The notes beneath the pieces were generated by a model. The model had not been told where the DNA came from. It saw nothing but the letters and a program-made list of their open reading frames with translations, and did not search any database. Below, piece by piece: positions 34,292 through 42,397 of a DNA stretch of 60,703 nucleotides. Numbering within the stretch: position 1 is the first letter of the stretch; the number at the start of each line of letters is the position of its first letter. The position numbers and the translations under genes are program-made. This DNA comes from an uncultured bacterium (lineage in GTDB: Bacteria; Myxococcota_A; UBA9042; PHBI01), in assembly GCA_938040325.1 (NCBI GenBank), contig CALHXW010000070.1, forward strand, positions 1 through 60,703. Direction: 5' to 3'.

Positions 34292-37200
34292 ATGACTACC
34301 CGTCTCCTACTCTCCTTATTGCTCGCATTCTTCATGGCTGCGCCGGCAAGCGCAGCCCCGCCGAAGGACAAGAACAAACGTCCCAGCCTGGATGCCCAGA
34401 CCAAGACGCGTCAGCGGGACAACAAGAACCAGACTGAGTCGTCGATCCTGGCCAGTATCGAAAACCAGAAAATGGTCCTCGACCTCGAAGACAAGAACTC
34501 GAAGTCATACCCCGCGAACGTGATCGCGCTGGCTGACTTCTACTGGGACTACGCTGAGAACTACGGCATGCGTGCCTACAGCGAAGAGGTCGAGAAACCT
34601 CTCTTCGAGGCCGAAGAGGCGAAGAGGACGGGCGAGGTCAAGCGCCTCAAGGCCCTCCAAGCCAGCTACCTCGCGAAGAAAAAGCAGTACCAAGAGAAGA
34701 CGATCGACACCTACAAGCAGGTGATTCGAAAGTACCCGCGGTCTGGCAAGCTCGATGAGATTCGCTACTTCCTCGCCTACAACCTGGTCGACATGGGGCG
34801 TGCGGAAGAGGGCGTTGAGACCTACACCCAGCTGGTGGGATCGCACCCTAAGTCGCCCTTCGTTCCTGACGCACTGGTCAACATCGGCGAGTACTACTTC
34901 GAGCGGAACGACTTTGAGAACGCCCTCCGTCTGTACCAAGAGGCGCAGAAGAAGAGCCCGAAGTCCGGCATCGTCGGCTACGCGATGTACAAGCAGGCGT
35001 GGTGTCACTACAACCTGCAGAACTACAAGGTCTCGCTCTCGCAGTTCATCGACGTGATCGCTGTCGCTGAGAAGGCTAAGAAGCAAAAGGCGCAGGGAGC
35101 CATCGCGCTTAAGAAAGAGGCCCAAAATGACATGGTGCTGCCGTACTCCAAGGACGGTAAGGCATCGAAAGCCATCGCCTTCCTCAAGAAGTACGCACCC
35201 GACCGCTACCTCGCGCTGGCAGGCCGCCTCGCGACCGTCTACAGCGAACAGAGCGAGTACAATCGCTCGAACAAGCTGCTTCGTGACCTCATCGTCGAGG
35301 CTAAGAAGGGGCCGATCAACGGCAAAGACCAGAGCTACCTGACGGTTCGCTTCCAGCGCCAGATCGTCGACAACGCTCAGTCGAGTGGCGACAAAGACTC
35401 GACCGTCACTGAGATCGGCGAGCTAGTTCGCATCTACCAGGACGTGAAGCACTCGGCGCCCAAGGCCTTCATCAAGGATGAAGCGCCGATGCTCAAGCAG
35501 CTCATTCTCGACGTCGCGGTCGACTACCACAAGGAGTACGAGAAGACGAAGAATCTCGCGACGTTGTCCAAGACGCAGCAGCTCTACGACCTGTACCTGC
35601 GGGTGTTCCGCGACGATGACGGCGCGTACCAGATCTCGTGGAACAACGCGCTGTTGATGCTGGCGACCGAGAAGTACCCAGAAGCGGCGGCGGAGTTCGA
35701 GAACGTGATCGCGATGAAGCCCAACGGCGAGTACGCCGACCCTGCGGCCGAGCGAGCCGTGCTTGCGTACCTGGAGGTCGTCAAGAACGACCCCGCGCTC
35801 AACAAGACCCGCGACAAGAGCGAGGATGACGAAGACCTGACGAAGGTCGATTTGACGCCTTCGCAGCAGCGATTCGTGACGGCGATCGACCGCTGGATGA
35901 CCTTGGTCAAGAAGAACGGGCCGACCAAGGAGACGGCGGAGAACATTCCGGTGGCTCGCTTTGCTGCCGCTCGAATCTACTACAATGCCAACCACTTCGA
36001 CGAGTCGGGTAAGCGATTCGTCGAGTTCATCGACAACCACGCGAGCCACGAGCTTTATGTCGAAGGTGCAGACCTCGCGCTCCGCAGCTTCAACCTCGGG
36101 CGAGACGTCGACAACCTGCGGACCTACGCCAACCGGTTTGAGAAGGACCGCAAGCTGATGGCGACGCACTTGGCCAAAGAGATTCAGGTTGTGCGCAACA
36201 CGTTCAATTTTCAGGAGTGCTTCAAGTACGAGAAGGAAAATCCTCTCAAGAGCGCGCAGTGCTTTGAGCAGTACGCCCGCGACTTCTCTGAGGACAAAGA
36301 CCGCGCCGCCAAGGCTCAGTACAACGCTGGCCTGAACTACTTCGAGGCCAAGCAGGTTGAGAAGGCCATCGAGATGCAGCTCAAGTTCTACGAGGACTAC
36401 CGCGGCGACAAGCTAGCACCTAAGGCGCTGTACTCGCTCGGCGAGATGTTCCGCCAGACCACCGTCTACGACAGCGCCGCGCAGGTCTACGAGACGTTCT
36501 TCGAGAACCATCCGAAGCACAAGCTAGCTGAGAAAGCGCTCCGGTTCGCGTCGATCTACCGAAAGACGCTCGGTGAGTACAAAGCCGCGGTCAAGAACCT
36601 CAAGACGTACCTCAAGCGCTTCCCAGGGCATGAGGCTGCACCCCGCGTGCACCTCGACATCATCAAGATCTTGGCCAAGCAGGACAAGGACAAGGCAGTC
36701 ATCAAAGAGGTTAAGCGGCACCTCAAGCGCTACAAGCGCGAGTCGCCGTCGACGCGCCTTCAGGTGCTCAACATCCGCGGTAAGGCCTTCCAGGGCGACA
36801 GAAAGTTTCGTGACTCGCGCAAGGCATTCCAGGACACGGTGGCGTACTTCAAGACGCTGGCTGAAAAGGACCTGCAGGACCTGACGATGCCGGCGATCTC
36901 CGCTGTTGCTGAGTCGCACTTCAACATCGGCGAGACGTCGCTTCGCAAGGCGAAGAAGATCAAGCTCGACTCGGGCAGCGGCAAGAAGATGAAGAAGGCT
37001 CTGACCGCGAAGCTGTCGGAGATGACGAAGACGAAGACCGTCTATGAGCAGGTCATCGCCTACAACCACCCAGGTTGGATGATCGCTGCATCGACGCAGC
37101 TCGGCAGTGCCTACCAAAACCTCGCCGACGCCGTTGAGAACGCGCCGATCCCGCGTAAGATCCGTCACCTTGACGAGGTCGTCGAGCAGTACCTCCAGGA

Positions 37201-38470
37201 CATGTCTGAGCGAGCGAAGAACATTCGCAGCCGCGCTGTCGCGAGCTACAAACAAGCGCTTGATGTCGCCAAGCGTGAGCGCTGGTTCAACGAGTACTCC
37301 GAGCGCGCTGAGACGGCGATTGCCCAGCTCGACCTCACCGACCTCTCGATCAAAGAGTTCCGGGTCCGCCCGGACCACTTGCGGCCCAACGTCGGCCACC
37401 CGATCTTCAAGGGCGGCGACGACGATGCGCTCAAGGCTGTGGTGACCGAGCTCGCCGACCCGAATGTGTTCTCATCCGACATTGCAGGCGCGCTCTCGAA
37501 GCTCTCGTCAATCGCTCAGAAGAACCCGAAGAACGCTGACGCTCAGTACAACGTCGGGTTGGCCAAGCTCATCAAGGGTGACTACACCGGGGCCGCCGCC
37601 AGCTGGAACAAGGCGCTACAGGTCAACGCAGGCCACCTTGCGTCTCAGGCGCAGCTAGCAGGTCTGCAGATCCGACGAGGTCAGACGGACGCGGCGATCG
37701 CCAAGCTTGAGGCAATTATCAAGAAGGACCGCTTCCAAGCCGAGGCGCGAAACCTGCTCTCGGCCTACGAGATCGGTAAGAAAAACTACAAGGGCGCCAT
37801 CAAGCACTCGCGTAACGCACTCCTTGGAGACCGCGAGAACGTCAACACGCTGTTGAATGTGGCCATCGCCTACTACGAGCAGGAGCTCTACGACCAGGCA
37901 GGTCTCATCGCGGAGAGCACGCTGAAGAAGGTGCCGACGGCAGCTTCCCTTGAGAACGTGCTTGGCCTCGTGTTCCTGCGACGCGACGACTCACGCTCGG
38001 CGACCGACCACTTCTCCAAGGCGTTGAAGCTCAACCCGGCAAACCGAGACGCTCGCCTCAACCTTGCAGCGCTCGAGCTGGCCTACGGCAACTTCGAGTC
38101 TGCCCTTCCGAGGCTGGAGCAAGAGATCGAGGTCGACCCACGCAACCATGTCCTAGTCGCGAGCCGTGGGGTGGCGCTCCGTGGCCTCAAGAAGTTCGAC
38201 GAAGCAGCGCAGGCCTACAAGGCTGCACAGAAGCTGCAGCCCCGCTACTCCGAGGCGGACTACAACATGTGCATCATGCACCACCAGTTCACCTCAGATT
38301 GGAAAGCGGCGAAGGTTCACTGCTCTAAGTACCTGCAGGCACTGTCGAAGGGCGACGCCAAGTACAAGGAAGTGAGCAAGCGCGTGAGTGCGATCGAGGC
38401 GACGCTGAAAGCGCTTGAGCCCGAGCCCGCAGCCCCCGGCGGCGCTGGCGAAGACGGCGGAACGCCCTAG
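34292..38470 (+). CDS. Giant exported TPR protein, GltD/AgmU-like
   Basis: A 1392-residue periplasmic or envelope protein. The signal MTTRLLLSLLLAFFMAAPASA gives ATG 34292 as start. TPR-type units run through most of the length: early ones such as DEIRYFLAYNLVDMGRAEEG and PDALVNIGEYYFERNDFENA, a middle block (AQYNAGLNYFEAKQVEKAIE) and a clean C-terminal set (ADAQYNVGLAKLIKGDYTGA, NLLSAYEIGKKNYKGAIKHS, RLNLAALELAYGNFESALPR). The length and design resemble M. xanthus AgmU/GltD, a large TPR protein of the gliding complex. It is rich in Lys/Glu/Asp and ends in a Pro/Gly tail. A terminator follows at 38521, so genes from 38809 on are probably transcribed separately. Confidence 0.75.
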   Translation: MTTRLLLSLLLAFFMAAPASAAPPKDKNKRPSLDAQTKTRQRDNKNQTESSILASIENQKMVLDLEDKNSKSYPANVIALADFYWDYAENYGMRAYSEEVEKPLFEAEEAKRTGEVKRLKALQASYLAKKKQYQEKTIDTYKQVIRKYPRSGKLDEIRYFLAYNLVDMGRAEEGVETYTQLVGSHPKSPFVPDALVNIGEYYFERNDFENALRLYQEAQKKSPKSGIVGYAMYKQAWCHYNLQNYKVSLSQFIDVIAVAEKAKKQKAQGAIALKKEAQNDMVLPYSKDGKASKAIAFLKKYAPDRYLALAGRLATVYSEQSEYNRSNKLLRDLIVEAKKGPINGKDQSYLTVRFQRQIVDNAQSSGDKDSTVTEIGELVRIYQDVKHSAPKAFIKDEAPMLKQLILDVAVDYHKEYEKTKNLATLSKTQQLYDLYLRVFRDDDGAYQISWNNALLMLATEKYPEAAAEFENVIAMKPNGEYADPAAERAVLAYLEVVKNDPALNKTRDKSEDDEDLTKVDLTPSQQRFVTAIDRWMTLVKKNGPTKETAENIPVARFAAARIYYNANHFDESGKRFVEFIDNHASHELYVEGADLALRSFNLGRDVDNLRTYANRFEKDRKLMATHLAKEIQVVRNTFNFQECFKYEKENPLKSAQCFEQYARDFSEDKDRAAKAQYNAGLNYFEAKQVEKAIEMQLKFYEDYRGDKLAPKALYSLGEMFRQTTVYDSAAQVYETFFENHPKHKLAEKALRFASIYRKTLGEYKAAVKNLKTYLKRFPGHEAAPRVHLDIIKILAKQDKDKAVIKEVKRHLKRYKRESPSTRLQVLNIRGKAFQGDRKFRDSRKAFQDTVAYFKTLAEKDLQDLTMPAISAVAESHFNIGETSLRKAKKIKLDSGSGKKMKKALTAKLSEMTKTKTVYEQVIAYNHPGWMIAASTQLGSAYQNLADAVENAPIPRKIRHLDEVVEQYLQDMSERAKNIRSRAVASYKQALDVAKRERWFNEYSERAETAIAQLDLTDLSIKEFRVRPDHLRPNVGHPIFKGGDDDALKAVVTELADPNVFSSDIAGALSKLSSIAQKNPKNADAQYNVGLAKLIKGDYTGAAASWNKALQVNAGHLASQAQLAGLQIRRGQTDAAIAKLEAIIKKDRFQAEARNLLSAYEIGKKNYKGAIKHSRNALLGDRENVNTLLNVAIAYYEQELYDQAGLIAESTLKKVPTAASLENVLGLVFLRRDDSRSATDHFSKALKLNPANRDARLNLAALELAYGNFESALPRLEQEIEVDPRNHVLVASRGVALRGLKKFDEAAQAYKAAQKLQPRYSEADYNMCIMHHQFTSDWKAAKVHCSKYLQALSKGDAKYKEVSKRVSAIEATLKALEPEPAAPGGAGEDGGTP

Positions 38471-38520
38471 CGAGACTTCTAGCGGGCTCCTAACAGAGCG
38501 TCGCCATCGCCGAAGTGAGA

Positions 38521-38554
38521 GGGCGCGACCACCGGTCGTGCCCTTTCGTCGTTT
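38521..38554 (+). terminator. Intrinsic terminator after the giant TPR gene
   Basis: A 10-bp stem GGGCGCGACC / GGTCGTGCCC (38521-38530, 38534-38543; one G-U pair), a 3-base loop, then TTTCGTCGTTT. It lies 50 bases after the stop of the gene at 34292. The rest of the 338-bp gap to 38809 has no gene; a CACGG/CCGTG stem near 38660 is the only other structure noted. Confidence 0.7.
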
Positions 38555-38808
38555 GGACGATCCACGCGGCCTCGCTGCGCGGCGTCGCTCTCACGCTAGG
38601 GATCCACCCAAGGGCCAAGCTCGCATCTTGTTGGTTTCGCTGCTAGTGAAGTAATTCACGGTTTGTGGGAACCTTCCGTGGAACATGTTGTCAGGATGTT
38701 TGACCCTCTTGTTTCAGGTTGAGGGTTGGCTGCTGGCGCGCTCGGCGATCCGCGGGTAGACTCCTGCATCGGTGGGCGACGACTGCCAGCTGTGACTTGG
38801 AGAGATCG

Positions 38809-39075
38809 ATGAAACTGACCATGCGAACACTAGCCCTGGTGCTAGGCGTAGCGAGCGCCCTGTTGCTGAGCGGGCCTGCGATGTCCGGCGAGCCGGCACC
38901 TGCAGAGGACGAGAGCGTCAAGGTCTTCAATTTTGAGGGCGACACGATCTCGACCGACTTCCTTAAGCCAGGAACCTTCGCTATTGAAGGCGTCAGACGA
39001 GGCCGCAGGTCGAGCTTGATCGAAGTTCGTCTCGACTTCGTTGCTGAGATCCTGCGCTCGGCTGAAGACATCTAG
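38809..39075 (+). CDS. Small periplasmic protein, GltF-like by position
   Basis: An 88-residue protein from ATG 38809 with GGAGAG four bases upstream. The signal-like N-terminus MKLTMRTLALVLGVASALLLSG is followed by an acidic linker and a compact conserved-looking C-terminus: VFNFEGDTISTDFLKPGTF, then RRGRRSSLIEVRLDFVAEIL and RSAEDI. It lies between a GltD-like TPR gene and a GltG-like FHA protein gene, the position held by small gltF in M. xanthus. The function in gliding or envelope force transmission is inference from that context. Confidence 0.65.
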   Translation: MKLTMRTLALVLGVASALLLSGPAMSGEPAPAEDESVKVFNFEGDTISTDFLKPGTFAIEGVRRGRRSSLIEVRLDFVAEILRSAEDI

Positions 39076-39123
39076 GACACCCGGATGGCCGCATCTACGC
39101 GGTCAAGAGGCCAAAGGACACCG

Positions 39124-41115
39124 ATGGCGACGCAAACGAAGATCGGTTTTACCGTCTACATGAACGGCAAGCTCGTCCGCGAGGTCAGCTTCGACCGACC
39201 GATCGTGAACGTCGGTAAGCTCTCCACGTCGAACTTGCGGCTGGAAGACATCAACGTCTCCCGCAAACATGCAGTGATCGAGCAGCGGGAGAACGGCCAG
39301 TGGCGAGTCACTGACCTTGGCTCCACGAACGGCACGGTCATTCGTGGCGAGCGCGTCGTTCAGGCCGACCTCGCTGACGGAGACCGTATCGTCTTGGGCA
39401 CGACGACCCTCGTCGTGCACTTGGGCGCCAACGCCCAGAAGTCCGCGGCGCCTGCGACGACCGGTAAGGTCGCTGCTGCGGCTGGCGCGCCAGCGGTCGC
39501 TGCTGCTGGAGCTCGAGCGGGCGCCAAGAAGGGCAAACGCTCGGCCAAGCCAGCTGTGCCGGCGAAGCCGGAAGAGATTCGCGGGCTCGGAGAGGGCAGC
39601 TTCTACAACAAGGTCCAGCGCGACGGTGACGGTCCGGGGATGACCCTCGAGATCGCCATGCTCTGGGGCGAGACCGTGCTTGCGGTGAAAGACTACCGCA
39701 AGCCTCAGACCATCGTCATCGGTGAAGGCAAGGGCGCGGAGTTCACGCTGCCGCCTGAAGCGCTAGGGCTGTCGACCTACGACCTCGTCGTCGAGAAGGG
39801 CGGTAAGTTCTACCTGAAGCTCGCCAACAGTCGCATCAAGGGCGACGTCCTGGCGGACGGAAAGGTTCAGTCGCTCGACGATCTTCGCGGCACGACAAGC
39901 GGCGACCTCTACCCGATCGACCGCCCGATGCGGGCACGCCTAAAACTCGACGAGTTCACGCTCCTGCTGAGCTACGGCCAACCAGCAAAGAAGCCTACCG
40001 GCAGCTTCCTCGCCGGCGTCGACTACAACGCATCCATCTACATTGCCCTGTCGGCGATCATTCACATCGCCTTCTTGGTCACTCTGAGCCTGATCCCTGA
40101 AGACCTCTTGAAGTCCAACCGTGACCCTCGGTCTGCGCGTGAGCGTATGACGCGCGTGCTCCGCGTGGAGCCGGAAAAAGACGAGGAGAAGGAAGAGGAG
40201 AAGAAGGAAGAGGAGAAAGAGAAGGAGGAGAAAGAGAAGGTCGAGGGCGAAGAGGAGACCGAGGGCGACGGCCTTGAGATCAAGGAGGTCGAGCAAGACG
40301 TCGAGCCGATGGACGAAGAGGAAATCGAGCCGACCGAAGAGCCGCCCAAGAAGCTTGAGCTTGTCGACAAGCTCAACAAGCGCAAGATCGAGAAAGAAAA
40401 AGTCGCTTGGCAGAACATGTCTGAGGAAGACCGGAAGGCGAAAGCCAAAGAGGTCTCACTGACGACCGGCATCAACAAGGTTCTCGCCGACAACAGCAAC
40501 ATGTTCGACCAGCTCATGGCCGACACCGAGATGCCGACGAGCCAGCGCTTCAAGGCGCTTGGCGCAGCGAGCGCTGACGGCGATCCGTCGGTCGCAGCCG
40601 CGATGGACCCGTTCGGTGGCACCCTCTCGGGGCCGACCGGTGGCTTCCAGACGGTCGGTGGCGCAGGCGGCGGCGGCGCTCCCGGCGGTGGTGGCGGCCC
40701 TGCGGTCGCTGGCGTCTTCAGCAAGACCGGCGGTGGCGGTGGCGGTCGAAACCTCGACAACCTCAAGTTCAAGAAGCGGGCGATCGAGCCCAAGGTGATC
40801 GGCAAGCCACCGCGTGTCTCAGGTGCCTTGGATGCTGCGACCATCAAGCGCTACATCCGTCGGTACCTCAGCGGCATCAAGTGGTGCTACCAGGACCGAT
40901 TGCAGCAGAACCGAAAGCTTCGCGGCAAGCTCACGCTCGCCTTTACGATCCTGCCGAACGGTCGAACCGCCAAGCAGAAGACGGCCAACAGCTCGGTGCG
41001 CGACCAGAAGCTCTCCAGCTGCATCGTGACCAAGATGAAGCGCTGGAAGTTCCCGTCGCCTAAGGACGGAGGCGTGGTCGAAGTGCGCTACCCGCTCATC
41101 CTGCGCGCCCAGTAG
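39124..41115 (+). CDS. FHA / single-TM / TonB-like C-terminal protein, GltG-like
   Basis: A 663-residue inner-membrane protein. Residues 1-95 are an FHA phosphothreonine-binding domain (SRKHAVIEQRENGQWRVTD then LGSTNGTVIRGERV). An Ala-rich linker and a second beta domain (~155-290) follow, then one membrane span near 302-324 (IYIALSAIIHIAFLVTLSLI). The periplasmic part has a highly charged Glu/Lys segment, a Gly-rich stretch and a C-terminal TonB/AgmX-like domain (AATIKRYIRRYLSGIKWCYQ, GKLTLAFTILPNGR, CIVTKMKRWKFPSP). This is the layout of M. xanthus GltG and GltJ, which couple the cytoplasmic scaffold and motor to the envelope. The start at 39124 has AAGGA upstream. No AglRQS motor genes are in the window. 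Confidence 0.82.
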   Translation: MATQTKIGFTVYMNGKLVREVSFDRPIVNVGKLSTSNLRLEDINVSRKHAVIEQRENGQWRVTDLGSTNGTVIRGERVVQADLADGDRIVLGTTTLVVHLGANAQKSAAPATTGKVAAAAGAPAVAAAGARAGAKKGKRSAKPAVPAKPEEIRGLGEGSFYNKVQRDGDGPGMTLEIAMLWGETVLAVKDYRKPQTIVIGEGKGAEFTLPPEALGLSTYDLVVEKGGKFYLKLANSRIKGDVLADGKVQSLDDLRGTTSGDLYPIDRPMRARLKLDEFTLLLSYGQPAKKPTGSFLAGVDYNASIYIALSAIIHIAFLVTLSLIPEDLLKSNRDPRSARERMTRVLRVEPEKDEEKEEEKKEEEKEKEEKEKVEGEEETEGDGLEIKEVEQDVEPMDEEEIEPTEEPPKKLELVDKLNKRKIEKEKVAWQNMSEEDRKAKAKEVSLTTGINKVLADNSNMFDQLMADTEMPTSQRFKALGAASADGDPSVAAAMDPFGGTLSGPTGGFQTVGGAGGGGAPGGGGGPAVAGVFSKTGGGGGGRNLDNLKFKKRAIEPKVIGKPPRVSGALDAATIKRYIRRYLSGIKWCYQDRLQQNRKLRGKLTLAFTILPNGRTAKQKTANSSVRDQKLSSCIVTKMKRWKFPSPKDGGVVEVRYPLILRAQ

Positions 41116-41402
41116 GGCAACGCTCGATGCTTCAAGCTCCGCGCTCGGGACTCCGGTCTCGGGCGCGTTTGCGTTGTACCCCATCCTCGCGCGGCAGTTC
41201 CCGTGGGGTTAGCCCGACGCCAGCGGCAGCTTTGAGTGTACGTGCTGTCGTCACGACGAAGGCTGGTCGGCGGGCGGCCCGGGTCGACGGAGAGGTTGCG
41301 GCTTCGTGTGTGGTCGTGGTTGGCGGCGTTGAAGGCATCCACGGAGACAACTGCGCATCGGAGGGCTTGAGCGCACGTAGCCTTCATGAGACATTCGTGC
41401 CG

Positions 41403-42338
41403 ATGAAGAAACACACTTACAACTCGTGTGCCCGGCTCGGCTTGTTGGCCGTTCTGGGCTTCTGCGTCATGGCTTCCACCTCGCTGACAGGCTGCGACAA
41501 ACAGCGCGCTGAGAGCATCAAGCTCATCAACGAGGGCATCCGCAAGCTGGACGCGGGCCGCACCGAAGCGGCCTACTCTTACTTCAAGCGTGCCTCGAAG
41601 CTCGACCCAGACAACGGCCAAGCCTTCTACGAGATGGCGCTTGTCGACCTCTACGACCGCGACCGTCGCCAAGAGGGACTTGCCAACATGGAGCAGGCCG
41701 AGAAGCTCCTTGGCGAAGATCGCGACGTCCTCTACCACCTCGGGCGCACCTATGCCGATAACGGCGACCTTGAGCGCGCTGACCGATACCTCGGGCGCGC
41801 CATCGCGGTCGATCCGAACTTGGCCTCTGCGCACTACTACCGGGGACGAGCGTTGCTTCGGCTCAACAAACCCGATGAGGCCGATGCCGCTCTGCGCGAA
41901 GCGATCGCGATCAAGCCCGATGACCCGGCTCCTTACGTAGACCTTGGCGATCTCTACGAGCGCTTCAACGCCGACGATGCGGCGGCGGCGGTCTACGAAG
42001 AAGGGATTCGCCAGAACCCTGCGGCGCCTGACTCGCTCAACGCCCTCGGCATTCTGCGGCTCCAACAGGGCAACGCGCCTGCTGCGATCAAGCTCTTCGA
42101 CAAGGCCATGGCCGTGGGTGGCGGGCGAGCTGACAGCGTCTTTAACCTGGCATTCGCCTACGTCGAGGCCAACGACACCAAGAAGGCGTTCCGGTACCTG
42201 ACCGAGTTCATTGAGACGGCCAACGAAGGCGAGCAGGGCGAGAACATTCGGGTCGCCATGGCGCTCCGTGAGGGAATGCGGGCGCAGCTCAAAGAGGAAA
42301 TGCGCGCCAAGCTCAACAAGCCGCAAGCGCCTCAATAG
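41403..42338 (+). CDS. TPR lipoprotein
   Basis: A 311-residue lipoprotein. ATG 41403 begins the signal MKKHTYNSC..., which ends in STSLTGC. The mature part is almost entirely TPR units: NEGIRKLDAGRTEAAYSYFK, AFYEMALVDLYDRDRRQEGL, VLYHLGRTYADNGDLERADR, HYYRGRALLRLNKPDEADAA, PYVDLGDLYERFNADDAAAA, SLNALGILRLQQGNAPAAIK. Such proteins serve as envelope assembly scaffolds; in Glt-type clusters outer-membrane-anchored TPR lipoproteins are common. It follows the FHA gene after a 287-bp gap in which nothing recognisable is seen. Confidence 0.85.
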   Translation: MKKHTYNSCARLGLLAVLGFCVMASTSLTGCDKQRAESIKLINEGIRKLDAGRTEAAYSYFKRASKLDPDNGQAFYEMALVDLYDRDRRQEGLANMEQAEKLLGEDRDVLYHLGRTYADNGDLERADRYLGRAIAVDPNLASAHYYRGRALLRLNKPDEADAALREAIAIKPDDPAPYVDLGDLYERFNADDAAAAVYEEGIRQNPAAPDSLNALGILRLQQGNAPAAIKLFDKAMAVGGGRADSVFNLAFAYVEANDTKKAFRYLTEFIETANEGEQGENIRVAMALREGMRAQLKEEMRAKLNKPQAPQ

Positions 42339-42397
42339 CGGCGCGCGCAGCGCGGGCAGCACAGACTATCTGAAGCGGGGCCGACCAGCGGGGCGTC

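Noticed and set aside
32604..38470. Considering the two TPR genes as BamD/CpoB-type or secretion genes instead of Glt-like.
   Set aside because: TPR content alone cannot decide, but the adjoining small protein and the FHA-TM-TonB-like protein match the Glt arrangement better. The assignment is left tentative.
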